Shown: in pieces, positions 36,935 through 45,593 of the stretch
How positions within the stretch are numbered: position 1 is the stretch's first letter
Layout of the letters: each line of letters starts with the position of its first letter
Source of the DNA: Pseudoflavonifractor sp050943825
Lineage (GTDB): Bacteria > Bacillota > Clostridia > Oscillospirales > Oscillospiraceae
Assembly (NCBI RefSeq): GCF_050943825.1
Contig: NZ_JBMNPX010000013.1
Coordinates: forward strand, 1-64,000
Reading direction: 5' to 3'
DNA length: 64,000 nucleotides
Translations under genes and position numbers: made by a program
The notes under the pieces: model-generated
Databases searched by the model: none
What the model saw: only the letters and a program-made list of their open reading frames with translations
What the model was told of the DNA's origin: nothing

Positions 36935-38053
36935 ATGAATGTAGAACTTCGCGAGATCGGCATGGTAGCGGCCGCCCTGGGCGTGGCGCTGATTGTCGCT
37001 CTTATTCTGACCCCCGTGGTCAAATCTCTTGCTCAGAAGGTGGGCGCGGTGGACGTGCCCAAGGACAACCGCCGGATGCACGACCATCCCATCCCCCGCA
37101 TGGGCGGCCTGGCCATCTTTTTCGGCTTTATTGCCAGCACCCTGTTCTTTGTGGAGATGACCACCCAGATCCGGGGCATGCTGCTGGGCGCGGTCATCAT
37201 TGTGGTGCTGGGCATTTTTGACGATATCTACTCTTTGAAGGCATCCTTCAAGTTTGTGATTCAGATTGTGGCCGCGGTAATCGCGGTCTGCTCGGGAAAT
37301 GTCATCGCCACAATCTCCAATCCCAATGTGTTCTCTGCCAACCTCTACTGGGATCTGGGCTGGCTGGCCTATCCGGCCACCGTCATCTGGATTGTGGCCA
37401 TCACCAACGCCGTCAACCTGATCGACGGTCTGGACGGCCTGGCCTGCGGTGTGTCCACCATCAGCTCCATGACGCTGCTGGTCATCGCCATGTCGGTGGG
37501 GGAGGTGCCCATCGCCCTGATGGTGGCGGCCCTGTGCGGCGGCTGCCTGGGCTTCCTGCCCTACAACCTGAACCCCGCCAAAATCTTCATGGGCGACACC
37601 GGCTCCACCTTCCTGGGCTTTGTCCTGGCGGTGATCTCGGTGCAGGGCCTCTTCAAGCTGTACACCATCATCTCCTTTGTGGTGCCCTTCCTCATGCTGG
37701 GCCTGCCCATCTTTGACACCTGCTTTGCCTTTATCCGCCGTATCGCCCACGGCCAGAGCCCCATGCACGCCGACCGCAGCCATGTGCACCATCGGCTCAT
37801 CGACATGGGCTTCTCCCAGAAGCAGGCGGTGGCCGTGCTCTATATCATCAGCGCCATCTTGGGCCTGTCCGCTGTGGTGCTGACCACCGAGGGCCCTGTC
37901 AAGGCCATGCTGCTGCTGATGGCCCTGTGCGCCGCGGGTGCAGTGGCCGGTCAGCTTTTCATCCACAACAACAACAAGAAAAACCGGGGCAACCCGTCCC
38001 AGAATCCGGCGGAGCCTGAGGCCGGAGCCGGGGAGGAGGAAGAAAAGAAATGA
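36935..38053 (+). CDS. Undecaprenyl-phosphate N-acetylglucosaminyl 1-phosphate transferase (MraY/WecA/TagO family)
   Basis: Polytopic membrane enzyme that loads GlcNAc-1-P onto undecaprenyl phosphate to start wall teichoic acid or another wall polymer. It has 372 residues. DDIYSLKAS is the cytoplasmic Asp motif, NLIDGLDGLACG the second, and NPAKIFMGDTGSTFLG the third; HADRSHVHHRL is the loop-4 His-rich motif of the WecA/TagO branch. The Lys/Glu-rich tail is non-conserved. It overlaps the epimerase gene by 4 nt. Confidence 0.92.
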   Translation: MNVELREIGMVAAALGVALIVALILTPVVKSLAQKVGAVDVPKDNRRMHDHPIPRMGGLAIFFGFIASTLFFVEMTTQIRGMLLGAVIIVVLGIFDDIYSLKASFKFVIQIVAAVIAVCSGNVIATISNPNVFSANLYWDLGWLAYPATVIWIVAITNAVNLIDGLDGLACGVSTISSMTLLVIAMSVGEVPIALMVAALCGGCLGFLPYNLNPAKIFMGDTGSTFLGFVLAVISVQGLFKLYTIISFVVPFLMLGLPIFDTCFAFIRRIAHGQSPMHADRSHVHHRLIDMGFSQKQAVAVLYIISAILGLSAVVLTTEGPVKAMLLLMALCAAGAVAGQLFIHNNNKKNRGNPSQNPAEPEAGAGEEEEKK

Positions 38054-39207
38054 AGCCTATCCGTGTCATGACCATTTTCGGCACCCGGCCTGAGGCCATC
38101 AAGATGGCGCCCCTGGTGCAGGAGCTGAGCCGCCGGGAGGGGATTGAGTCCCTGTGCTGCGTTACCGCTCAGCACCGGCAGATGCTGGACTCGGTGCTGG
38201 AGATTTTCCGTCTGAAGCCGGACTATGACCTGAATATTATGGAGCCCCGTCAGACCTTGTCCACCATCACCACCAAGTGCCTTCTGGGCCTGGAGGAGGT
38301 GTTCCAGACTGCCAAGCCCGACCTGGTGCTGGTCCATGGCGATACCTCCACCACCTTTGCCGGAGCCCTGGCCGCCTTCTACCATCAGATTATGGTGGGC
38401 CACGTGGAGGCCGGTCTGCGTACCTGGGACAAGTACTCCCCCTATCCGGAGGAGATGAACCGCACCCTGGTGGGGGACATTGCCGACCTGCATTTCTGCC
38501 CCACGCCCGCCAACCGGGCCAACCTGGCTGGCGAGGGAATCAAGGACGGGGTGTTTATCACCGGCAATACCGTCATCGACGCCCTTCAGACAACGGTTGT
38601 AAAGGATTATCACTTTGCGACTGACCTGCTCAACCATCTGGACTATGCGGGCAAAAAGATCATCCTGGTGACCTGCCATCGCCGGGAGAATTACGGCCAG
38701 CCCATGACCAACATCATGACCGCCCTGCGCCGCATAGCGGACGCCCACGAGGATGTGGAGCTGGTGTACCCGGTGCACCTGTCCCCGGTGGTGCGGGAGG
38801 CGGCATCCAAGTATCTCTCCGGCCACCCCAGAATTCACCTTATCGATCCTCTGGATGTGGAGGAGATGCACAACCTGATGGCCCGGTGCTATCTGGTGAT
38901 GACCGACTCGGGCGGACTGCAGGAGGAGGCGCCCGCCCTGGGCCGTCCGGTGCTTGTTTTGCGCCGGGAGACCGAGCGGCCCGAGGCCGTGGAGGCGGGC
39001 ACCGTGAAGATTGCAGGCACCGAGGAAGAGGATGTGTTCCAGCTGGCCCACACCCTGCTGACCGATGCCAAGGCCTACGGCGAGATGGCCCACGCAGTTA
39101 ATCCCTACGGCGACGGCCAGGCCTGCCGCCGCATTGCCGACGCCATTGAGTGGAAATTCGGCCTGCGGGAGCAGGCGCCTGAAGCGTTCAATACACTGGG
39201 CAAATAA
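38050..39207 (+). CDS. wecB: UDP-N-acetylglucosamine 2-epimerase (non-hydrolysing)
   Basis: Interconverts UDP-GlcNAc and UDP-ManNAc for wall polymer linkage units. It has 385 residues. FGTRPEAIKMAP is at the N-terminus, HVEAGLRTWDKYSPYPEEMNR mid-protein, and TDSGGLQEEAP is the UDP-binding motif. Coupled to the preceding transferase (ATGA overlap), the pair supports GlcNAc-ManNAc linkage synthesis. Confidence 0.95.
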   Translation: MKPIRVMTIFGTRPEAIKMAPLVQELSRREGIESLCCVTAQHRQMLDSVLEIFRLKPDYDLNIMEPRQTLSTITTKCLLGLEEVFQTAKPDLVLVHGDTSTTFAGALAAFYHQIMVGHVEAGLRTWDKYSPYPEEMNRTLVGDIADLHFCPTPANRANLAGEGIKDGVFITGNTVIDALQTTVVKDYHFATDLLNHLDYAGKKIILVTCHRRENYGQPMTNIMTALRRIADAHEDVELVYPVHLSPVVREAASKYLSGHPRIHLIDPLDVEEMHNLMARCYLVMTDSGGLQEEAPALGRPVLVLRRETERPEAVEAGTVKIAGTEEEDVFQLAHTLLTDAKAYGEMAHAVNPYGDGQACRRIADAIEWKFGLREQAPEAFNTLGK

Positions 39208-39246
39208 TATCAGTGCAGCGGCCCGGTCCGGCGAGGAGGTGGAGGC

Positions 39247-40023
39247 GTGGAAGGAAAGAACAGGACGATTTTCGTGGTGCTCATCGCCATTGTGATTGTA
39301 GTGGCGGTGTTTTCCAGCTTTGGCCTCAATCTGTTCGCGCCGGCCGCCCCCGAGATCACCCTTCCGGCGGTCACCGATCCGGCGGAGGACCAGCAGGGCC
39401 AGAGCGGCCAGCCGGCGGATACAGACCGCTATGTCCGGGTGGAAGTGACGCCGGAGACGGTACAGAGTGTCATCCGGACCATGGTGCCTCTTCAGCCCGA
39501 GAGCTATTTCCGGACCATTACGGTGGAAACCTCTCTGGGAGACGGGACCATGGGTGCCACAGTCAACCGGGTCTGGCAGGACGGGGCGTGGACACAGGTG
39601 GAATCCGCCTGGCCTGGCGGAACCGTGGAACATACCATAGTGGGGGACGGGACCGTCTACCGCTGGTATGACAGCGACAGCACCTGGACCTCCTGGGACG
39701 CGGGAGAGCGGGACATCAACATGGCCCAGCGTATTCCTACCTATGAGGATGTGCTGGCGCTGAATGTAAAGTCAATTACCTCCACAGGATATGAGGAGCG
39801 GAGCGGAGAATCCTGTGTCTACGTGGAGACGGCAGAGAACGAGCTGGGCAACCGGGAGCGCTACTGGGTGTCGGTATCCAACGGCCTGCTGATTGGCGCG
39901 GAGACCTGGTGCGGCGACGAGCTGGTCATGCGGATGTCCTCCGAGCCGGTAGAGATGCCGGTGCCCGCGGGCACAAGCTTCACCCTTCCCGACGGCACTG
40001 TGCTCCATACTGTGGAGGGGTGA
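39247..40023 (+). CDS. Membrane-anchored extracellular protein of unknown function
   Basis: A 258-residue protein starting with GTG after GGAGGTGGAGG. A single N-terminal membrane helix (residues 8-26) is followed by a Pro-rich linker and a strand-rich domain. The domain contains the repeated pattern WQDGAWTQVES...YRWYDSDSTWTSWDAGE and ends in DGTVLHTVEG. The fold may be of the lipoprotein-carrier (LolA/RseB-like) type, but this is a guess. It follows the wall-sugar genes at 39 nt and may act in envelope maintenance. Confidence 0.65.
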   Translation: MEGKNRTIFVVLIAIVIVVAVFSSFGLNLFAPAAPEITLPAVTDPAEDQQGQSGQPADTDRYVRVEVTPETVQSVIRTMVPLQPESYFRTITVETSLGDGTMGATVNRVWQDGAWTQVESAWPGGTVEHTIVGDGTVYRWYDSDSTWTSWDAGERDINMAQRIPTYEDVLALNVKSITSTGYEERSGESCVYVETAENELGNRERYWVSVSNGLLIGAETWCGDELVMRMSSEPVEMPVPAGTSFTLPDGTVLHTVEG

Positions 40024-40031
40024 ACGGATCA

Positions 40032-40340
40032 TCACTCCAGCCCCAGCAGCAGGAGCAGCCCCAGTGTGATCATCAGCTCCACATCATCCCCCTCCATAAA
40101 GAGAAAGAGGAGAATGAGCAGGAGAAGCACATCTCTGCTGTCCAGCTGGTCCAGCTTGAGGCTTTTGAGCAGTGAGGCGAGGGCCCCGGCAGTTTTTTCC
40201 GTGCCGGAAGCCGCCGAGGCCTGAGGCGGGGTGTGGGCTTCCGGGCCGTGGGTGGCTCTGGCCGCCTGATGGGTGGGGGGAGCGTCCTCCTCCGGAATCC
40301 GGGTGTATCCTCCGGCGCCGGGGATGTAGCGGTTATACAT
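40032..40340 (-). CDS. Unknown small protein with hydrophobic C-terminus (module gene 3)
   Basis: A 102-residue protein. A Pro-rich disordered N-terminus is followed by LKLDQLDSRDVLLLLILLFLFMEGDDVELMITLGLLLLL, two leucine-rich helices around an acidic turn. It overlaps the upstream gene by 8 nt, so translation is coupled. Three minus-strand genes here form a unit. I do not recognise the family, though the pattern suggests a membrane-associated adaptor. Confidence 0.6.
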   Translation of the reverse strand: MYNRYIPGAGGYTRIPEEDAPPTHQAARATHGPEAHTPPQASAASGTEKTAGALASLLKSLKLDQLDSRDVLLLLILLFLFMEGDDVELMITLGLLLLLGLE

Positions 40341-40848
40341 CCGCTCCGCCTCCTTCCTTTTTGAAGACCTGGAAGGCGACCCGGATGACCCGGGAGAGCT
40401 TGGCGATCTGAATGGCCTTTTCCAGCTTGGCCTGGCGCTCCTCCTTCAGGAAGGGTTTCAGGGCGTTGAGGAGGGCGGTGCGCCGGTCGTCCTCGGCGCT
40501 GTACGCGGAAAAGAGCTGGAGGCCGATCTGAATCAGCTTGGGGTCCAGATTACCCAGGGCGGACAGGGGATTGTCCCCGCCGGCGCTCTGGTCCTCTGCC
40601 TGGGGCTGGCCGGTTAGACCGGCCAGCAGGGCGGCCACAGCCTCTGAATTCGGCGTCTGGCCTCCGGCATCCTCATCAGAGTCCGTGTGGGAGGGTGACT
40701 CGGCCGCCCGGTCGTCCTGCCCGTCGTTCTGCCCATCGGAAGCGGCAGTATCCCCGGTGTCCGAAAGGGACCGGGCAATGGACATAATCTGGCCCATAGC
40801 CTCCGGATTGCCCAGAATCGCATTCAGTTTATCCTCCAGATCGGCCAT
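40333..40848 (-). CDS. Unknown helical protein (module gene 2)
   Basis: A 171-residue soluble protein. The N-terminal segment LEDKLNAILGNPEAMGQIMSIARSL is followed by an acidic, low-complexity middle (about 30-85). A helical C-terminal domain ends with IRVAFQVFKKEGGG. The N-terminal part resembles the short Asn-Pro helical motif in the upstream partner (MKSPEAAALL). It overlaps module gene 3 by 8 nt. Function unknown. Confidence 0.6.
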   Translation of the reverse strand: MADLEDKLNAILGNPEAMGQIMSIARSLSDTGDTAASDGQNDGQDDRAAESPSHTDSDEDAGGQTPNSEAVAALLAGLTGQPQAEDQSAGGDNPLSALGNLDPKLIQIGLQLFSAYSAEDDRRTALLNALKPFLKEERQAKLEKAIQIAKLSRVIRVAFQVFKKEGGGADV

Positions 40849-40890
40849 GGCTCACCCTCCGTTCCCTGGGAAAATCCAGCGGCTGTTGGC

Positions 40891-41172
40891 TTACTTTTTG
40901 GGCAGGGCTCCGCTGATGCGCCCCACAACCTCGGCACCCTCCTTGCTCTGCATCAGGCGCTCCACAATACCGGTGAGGGCTTTGGTATCGCCCTTCATGG
41001 CGGCGTCGGCGGCGCCCTTGAGGCCGCTGCCCGCCTGGCGGTTGAGCATCTCCATCAGGGCTTTGGTGTCCGGAGAGCTCATGATGCGGGCCAGCGCCTC
41101 CTTGTTTTTCAGCAGCGCTGCGGCCTCCGGGGATTTCATCAGATCGTTCAGGTTGGATTTGGGTGCTGCCAT
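40891..41172 (-). CDS. Unknown small helical protein (module gene 1)
   Basis: A 93-residue all-helical protein with repeated short helices (SPEAAALLKNKEALARIM, SPDTKALMEMLN, GDTKALTGIVERLM). The start at 41172 follows GGAGGG. It is the first gene of a three-gene minus-strand unit and is divergent to the phosphodiesterase gene. No family recognised. Confidence 0.62.
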   Translation of the reverse strand: MAAPKSNLNDLMKSPEAAALLKNKEALARIMSSPDTKALMEMLNRQAGSGLKGAADAAMKGDTKALTGIVERLMQSKEGAEVVGRISGALPKK

Positions 41173-41258
41173 GGCGTATCCCTCCAATCAACATTGTATG
41201 TATGCCATCCATTGAACTTCACTCTCATTCTATGCCCGACAGGGGAGATGGTGCATTG

Positions 41259-41732
41259 ATGAAACTGTTGGTTTTTTCCGATTCCCATGGAAATATCGAG
41301 CATATGCGCCGGGCGGTGGAGCAGGAGCGGCCGGATCAGATTCTCCACCTGGGGGATGTGATGCGGGACGCGGCGGAGCTGTCCCGGGCCTATCCGAATA
41401 TCCCGCTGGAGCTGGTGCCCGGCAACTGTGACTACGCCACCGACGTGCCCGCCCAGAAGATTCTGTATTTTGAGGGCCGCCGGATTCTCATGACCCACGG
41501 ACACATCTACCATGTCAAGCTGGGGATAGGCCAGGCGGTCAGGGCGGCTGTGGAGGCCAAGGTGGATGTCCTTCTCTTCGGACACACCCATGAGGCCTTC
41601 TGCTGTGAGCAGGACGGCCTGTGGGTCATGAACCCCGGCACCATCCGGGGCGGTCTGGTGCCGACCTGCGGCATCATCCGCCTGGAGGGGGAGCGTACGT
41701 CCTGCGAAATCCTTGAAATTCCGAGGGGGTAA
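41259..41732 (+). CDS. YfcE/MJ0936-type metallophosphoesterase
   Basis: Small calcineurin-like phosphodiesterase of 157 residues. Metal motifs in order are DSHGN, LGDV, GNCD, THGH and FGHTH. The start at 41259 (MKLLVFSDSHGN) follows GGGGAG. It lies 4 nt before coaX. The substrate is uncertain; family members act on model phosphodiesters. Confidence 0.9.
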   Translation: MKLLVFSDSHGNIEHMRRAVEQERPDQILHLGDVMRDAAELSRAYPNIPLELVPGNCDYATDVPAQKILYFEGRRILMTHGHIYHVKLGIGQAVRAAVEAKVDVLLFGHTHEAFCCEQDGLWVMNPGTIRGGLVPTCGIIRLEGERTSCEILEIPRG

Positions 41733-41736
41733 AGGT

Positions 41737-42522
41737 ATGCTGCTTGCGGTTGACGTTGGCAACACCAATATGGTGTTCGGCATTTATGAGGGAGACAAGC
41801 TGGCGGGTAGCTTCCGCCTGAAGACCGATGCCAGCCGGACCGGGGATGAGATCGGCCTGCTGGCCACCCAGTATTTTGAGAAATTCGGTCTGGACGCCAA
41901 CAGGGTGGAGGATGTGATCATCGCCTCGGTGGTACCCTCTGTGATGTATGCCCTTACCAGCGCTATGGTTCACTATTTCAACCGCAAGCCCCTTGTCATC
42001 GACAACGGGGTGGACCCCGGTCTGCCCTACGCGGTGGGCGGGAATGAACGGCTGGGCGCTGACCGCTCGGTGGCCTGTGTGGCCGCCCTGGAGAAATACG
42101 GCGCCCCGCTGGTGGTGCTGGACTTCGGAACCGCCACCACAGTGGATGCGGTCAGCCAGGAGGGCGCCTACCTAGGCGGCTGCATCACGGCTGGCGTGCG
42201 CATCTCCACGGAGGCCCTGTTCCAGAAAGCTGCTATGCTCCCCAACGTAGAGCTGGCAGCACCTGACAAGGTCCTGAACTGTACAGCTGTCGGCCAGATC
42301 CAGGCGGGAGCGGTTCTGGGATATATCGGCGCCATGGAGTATCTCATCCGCCGCACCAAGCAGGAGATGGGGTATCCGGAGGGGGAGATCAAGGTGGTGG
42401 CTACCGGCGGATTGTCCCGGATGGTGGCGGACAACACGGACCTGATTGACCTGGTGGATGAGAACCTGATTCTGGACGGCCTGCGCATTATCTACCGGCG
42501 TTATCAAGGGGAAAAAGCATAA
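41737..42522 (+). CDS. coaX: Type III pantothenate kinase
   Basis: First step of coenzyme A synthesis, the ASKHA-fold isoform insensitive to CoA feedback. It has 261 residues. DVGNTNMVFG is the phosphate-1 motif, GADRSVACVAA binds pantothenate, and LDFGTATTVDAV is the phosphate-2 motif. The start at 41737 is the conventional one; the frame extends 24 nt into the previous gene. Confidence 0.94.
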   Translation: MLLAVDVGNTNMVFGIYEGDKLAGSFRLKTDASRTGDEIGLLATQYFEKFGLDANRVEDVIIASVVPSVMYALTSAMVHYFNRKPLVIDNGVDPGLPYAVGGNERLGADRSVACVAALEKYGAPLVVLDFGTATTVDAVSQEGAYLGGCITAGVRISTEALFQKAAMLPNVELAAPDKVLNCTAVGQIQAGAVLGYIGAMEYLIRRTKQEMGYPEGEIKVVATGGLSRMVADNTDLIDLVDENLILDGLRIIYRRYQGEKA

Positions 42523-42527
42523 AAGCA

Positions 42528-42560
42528 ACACGGGGGAGCGATGCTCCCCCGTGTCTGTTT
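42528..42560. terminator. Bidirectional terminator between coaX and sigG
   Basis: ACACGGGGGAGC and GCTCCCCCGTGT form a 12-bp stem with a 3-nt loop. CTGTTT follows on the plus strand and an A-rich run precedes it. Confidence 0.88.
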
Positions 42561-43329
42561 ACAGGCTTTTTCTGATTTTCCAGATGGCGTTTTTCTCCAG
42601 CCGGGACACCTGGGCCTGGGAGATGCCGATTTCAGCCGACACCTCCATCTGGGTCCTGCCCTCAAAAAAGCGGAGGCTCAGGATGTGCCGCTCCCGGTCG
42701 GAGAGGTGGGAGATGGCCTCCTTCAGGGCGATCTGTTCCAGCCAGCTCTCGTCAGTGTTCTTGCTGTCCTTCACCTGGTCCATGACGCAGATGGCGTCGC
42801 CGCCGTCGGAGTAGACCGGCTCATAGAGGGACACCGGATCCATAATGGCGTCCATGGCAAAGACCACATCCTCCCGTTTCAGGTCCAGCATTTTAGCGAT
42901 CTCCTCCATGGTGGGCTCCCGCTGGTGCTCGGCCATGAATTTCTCCTTGGCCTGGAGGACCTTGTAGGCGGTGTCCCGCATGGAGCGGGAGACGCGCATG
43001 GAGCTGTTGTCCCGGAGGTAGCGCCGGATTTCTCCCACAATCATGGGCACGCCGTAGGTTGAGAAGCGGACGTCCAGGTCGGTGTTGAAGTTGTCGATGG
43101 CCTTGATGAGGCCGATGCAGCCCACCTGAAACAGGTCGTCTACGTTTTCGCCCCGGTTGCTGAACTTCTGGATGACGGACAGAACCAGCCGGAGGTTGCC
43201 TGCAATCAGCTCCTCCCGGGCGGCCATATCCCCCTCCTTGGTGCGTTTGAGCAGCGCCACGGTCTCCTCGTTTTTCAGCACCTTGAGCTTGGACGTGTTA
43301 ACCCCGCAGATTTCCACCTTTCCCTGCAA
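42559..43329 (-). CDS. sigG: RNA polymerase sporulation sigma factor SigG
   Basis: Late forespore sigma factor. It has 256 residues. The SigG-specific N-terminus VEICGVNTSKLKVLKNEE is present, region 2 has LFQVGCIGLIKAIDNF and FSTYGVPMIVGEIRR, and region 4 has the helix-turn-helix MEVSAEIGISQAQVSRLEK. The start is a TTG at 43329, preceded by a purine-rich AGGGGGG; a GTG 12 nt later is the alternative. spoIIGA and sigE, often adjacent in relatives, are absent here. Confidence 0.95.
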   Translation of the reverse strand: MQGKVEICGVNTSKLKVLKNEETVALLKRTKEGDMAAREELIAGNLRLVLSVIQKFSNRGENVDDLFQVGCIGLIKAIDNFNTDLDVRFSTYGVPMIVGEIRRYLRDNSSMRVSRSMRDTAYKVLQAKEKFMAEHQREPTMEEIAKMLDLKREDVVFAMDAIMDPVSLYEPVYSDGGDAICVMDQVKDSKNTDESWLEQIALKEAISHLSDRERHILSLRFFEGRTQMEVSAEIGISQAQVSRLEKNAIWKIRKSL

Positions 43330-43463
43330 GCCGATACCCCCCTGTGAATGCGCTGTTTACAGTATCTCCCGGCCCAGTGGATTCATACGGGCCGGCAGAG
43401 GGGTATATTTTTTATCGTAGGACGGTTTTCCCTTGCTTTTGGCAAACAGGCAGGTGAGAAAAG

Positions 43464-43506
43464 GAACGGCTGAATTTCCAAACCCGGTTTGGAAATTCAG
43501 CCGTTC
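43464..43506 (-). terminator. Long palindromic terminator after the LCP gene
   Basis: A perfect 21-bp inverted repeat with a single central base begins right after the LCP stop codon. On the minus strand CTTTTCTC follows. A practical loop would be 3-5 nt. Confidence 0.8.
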
Positions 43507-43509
43507 TTC

Positions 43510-44565
43510 TTATTCAACCTCAAAAATATTCAGTTCATCCAGCTCCAGGGGCTCGGTATAGGGGTTGAGCATGGTGTTTACGATGTCCAGAACCTCTTCG
43601 GGATAGAGCTGATAGAGCCAGTCCAGGCCCTTGTAGGAGACCTCACCGTTTCCCGGGAGCGTGGCGGTGGACAGCCCGTTTTCCAGGTCAAAGCCCAGGG
43701 CGGGCTCCACAAACCAGAGCATCTCACGGAAGCTCAGGTTCGTGTCCACTGTGTCGGCGATAATTTCCACATAGGAGGGGAGGTTCTGCGGATTTGCCAG
43801 GGCCTTTTTGGCAATGGCGGCCAGGAGCTGCTGCTGGGTTCTGGTCCGGCCAATGTCGGAGTCCGGATAGGGAATGGTGCCGTCACTGTTCTTGCGCAGG
43901 CGGCAGACCAGCAGCGCCTCCTCGCCGGTGAGGTGCTGCAGACCGGGCTCAAAGTGGATATGCAGGTCCTGGTCCGGCGCATCGTAGCTCATGTGGACGG
44001 GAATATCGAATTCCACCCCGCCCAGCAGATCCACCAGCTCCACAAAGCCCTCGATGTCAATGATGACATGGTAGTCGATTGGAATACCCAGCAGATCGGA
44101 TACGCAATTCTCCAGCTCCTCAATTCCTTTATAGTACAGGGAATTGATTCTCAGGGAACCGGCGTTCACCAGGGTGTCCCGGGGGATGGACACCAGGCCG
44201 ACAGTCTGGTTGACGGTGTCGTAGGTGAGAACCATGATGGTGTCCGTATTGCCGCTGACCTGATCCGTGGCCACCAGAAGGAAGGTGTAGCAGTAAGGCT
44301 TCCGCTCGTGGGTGCGGCTGACCTGCTGATCCGGAGAGGGACTGCTGGATGCCTCCGGACTCTGGCTGGCCGGGAGGCTGCTCTCAGGTTGAGATGCCGC
44401 CGAAGGAGGCGGGGCGGGCGTGGGCTCCTTTGCCAGCAGCTTGTAGGCGCAGTAGAAGATTACAATGATGGCAGCGATAACAGCCAGAATGATGTAGAGA
44501 ATCTTCAGCACCTTCCGGGCGATGGCCTGCGGGCTGTTTGAGGGGCTGCTGTGGGATGGCTTCAT
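43510..44565 (-). CDS. LytR-CpsA-Psr family wall-polymer ligase
   Basis: Attaches undecaprenyl-linked anionic polymers to peptidoglycan. It has 351 residues. The cytoplasmic tail is followed by one membrane helix (about 20-43), a Ser/Pro-rich linker, and the LCP domain with TDTIMVLTYDTVNQTVGLVSIPRDT and the RKNSDGTIPYPDSDIGRTRTQQQ catalytic/lipid-binding arginine region. GGAGG lies upstream of the ATG. It fits the GlcNAc-transferase/epimerase pair further left. Confidence 0.92.
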   Translation of the reverse strand: MKPSHSSPSNSPQAIARKVLKILYIILAVIAAIIVIFYCAYKLLAKEPTPAPPPSAASQPESSLPASQSPEASSSPSPDQQVSRTHERKPYCYTFLLVATDQVSGNTDTIMVLTYDTVNQTVGLVSIPRDTLVNAGSLRINSLYYKGIEELENCVSDLLGIPIDYHVIIDIEGFVELVDLLGGVEFDIPVHMSYDAPDQDLHIHFEPGLQHLTGEEALLVCRLRKNSDGTIPYPDSDIGRTRTQQQLLAAIAKKALANPQNLPSYVEIIADTVDTNLSFREMLWFVEPALGFDLENGLSTATLPGNGEVSYKGLDWLYQLYPEEVLDIVNTMLNPYTEPLELDELNIFEVE

Positions 44566-44645
44566 ATGCTACCTCCTGGATATCTCTCTTTAGAGGAAGG
44601 CCTTCCGGTGGGCAACAGGACAGGTAAGCGGCGCTGTTTGCGGCG

Positions 44646-45572
44646 TTACCGCAGGTCCACAGGGGACTGGAAGCAGCGCTTGGCGGCGTCCAGGGTGACG
44701 GAGAAGATGCGCACGCCAATGTTGGAGATGATGACCAGCTGGGTCTGACCCAGGGCGTCTCCCCAGTCCTCCATCTGGCAGATCGTGCCCACCATGCTGA
44801 CATTTTTGGTGCCCTCGGTGGTGCGGCAGAAGCCCTTGACCCGGTAGGTGGAGGGGGCAATCTCCTCCAGGAACTGCCGGAGCGCCTGGGGCGTGACAGC
44901 CTCCTGGGTGGAGAGGGTGATGGTGACGGGGCGGCTGCTCTCGGTATTGGAGCTCTCCTGGGGGGCGGCCTCCTCCTGGGGACCTTCGGAGAGGATCTCC
45001 CGCAGGGAGACGTTGGCGTAGGTGGTGCGGTAGAGGGCGGCCTTGGGATTGATCTCCCGGATGGACTGCTCCACCTGGGAGAGCTGTTCCTCAGTCACCA
45101 GATCCGCCTTGTTGAGAATCACGGCCCGGCTGTACTCCACCTGACGGCGGAGGGCCAGAAGGAGCTTGAGGTACTTGGGGAAGTAGAGGGCGTCCACCAG
45201 GCAGATGGCACCGCAGTAGTCATAGACCGCGCCGGAGAGGGTGGCAATCTGGTCCAGAATGGAGGAGATGCTGGAGGGATCGGCCAGACCGGAGGCCTCC
45301 ACAAACACATAGTCCAGATCCCGCCCGGCCAGGTCGATGAGGGAGTCCACAAAAGAGTCCTTGATGCAGGCGCAGAAGATGGAGCCGTTGTTGAGCTCAA
45401 TCATGCTGGCGCCGGGGATGTCGTGGCGGATGAGGGCGCCGTCCACGCCGGTACCGCTGAATTCGTTGACAATCAGGCCGATTTTCTCCTGGGAGAACTC
45501 CTGGAGCACGTGGTTGAGGAAGGTGGTCTTGCCCGCGCCCAGGAAGCCGGTGAGAAGAACAAGCTTGCTCAT
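44646..45572 (-). CDS. CobW/COG0523-type GTPase
   Basis: G3E-family P-loop GTPase of 308 residues, probably a metallochaperone. The P-loop is GFLGAGKTT. A cysteine motif FCACIKDS sits where family members have CxCC, so one cysteine is missing. The NKADL guanine motif appears as LNKADLVTEEQ, and the CobW C-terminal domain ends the protein. The start at 45572 is preferred because GGAGG is properly spaced; the ATG at 45581 abuts it. Its place beside corrinoid-reactivation genes suggests cobalt or cobalamin handling. Confidence 0.85.
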   Translation of the reverse strand: MSKLVLLTGFLGAGKTTFLNHVLQEFSQEKIGLIVNEFSGTGVDGALIRHDIPGASMIELNNGSIFCACIKDSFVDSLIDLAGRDLDYVFVEASGLADPSSISSILDQIATLSGAVYDYCGAICLVDALYFPKYLKLLLALRRQVEYSRAVILNKADLVTEEQLSQVEQSIREINPKAALYRTTYANVSLREILSEGPQEEAAPQESSNTESSRPVTITLSTQEAVTPQALRQFLEEIAPSTYRVKGFCRTTEGTKNVSMVGTICQMEDWGDALGQTQLVIISNIGVRIFSVTLDAAKRCFQSPVDLR

Positions 45573-45593
45573 AAAATCCATCCTCCGTGACAG

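Noticed and set aside
40172..41215. Plus-strand frames over the three-gene unknown module.
   Set aside because: The minus-strand set has ribosome sites, overlaps and plausible protein character, and the plus-strand frames do not.
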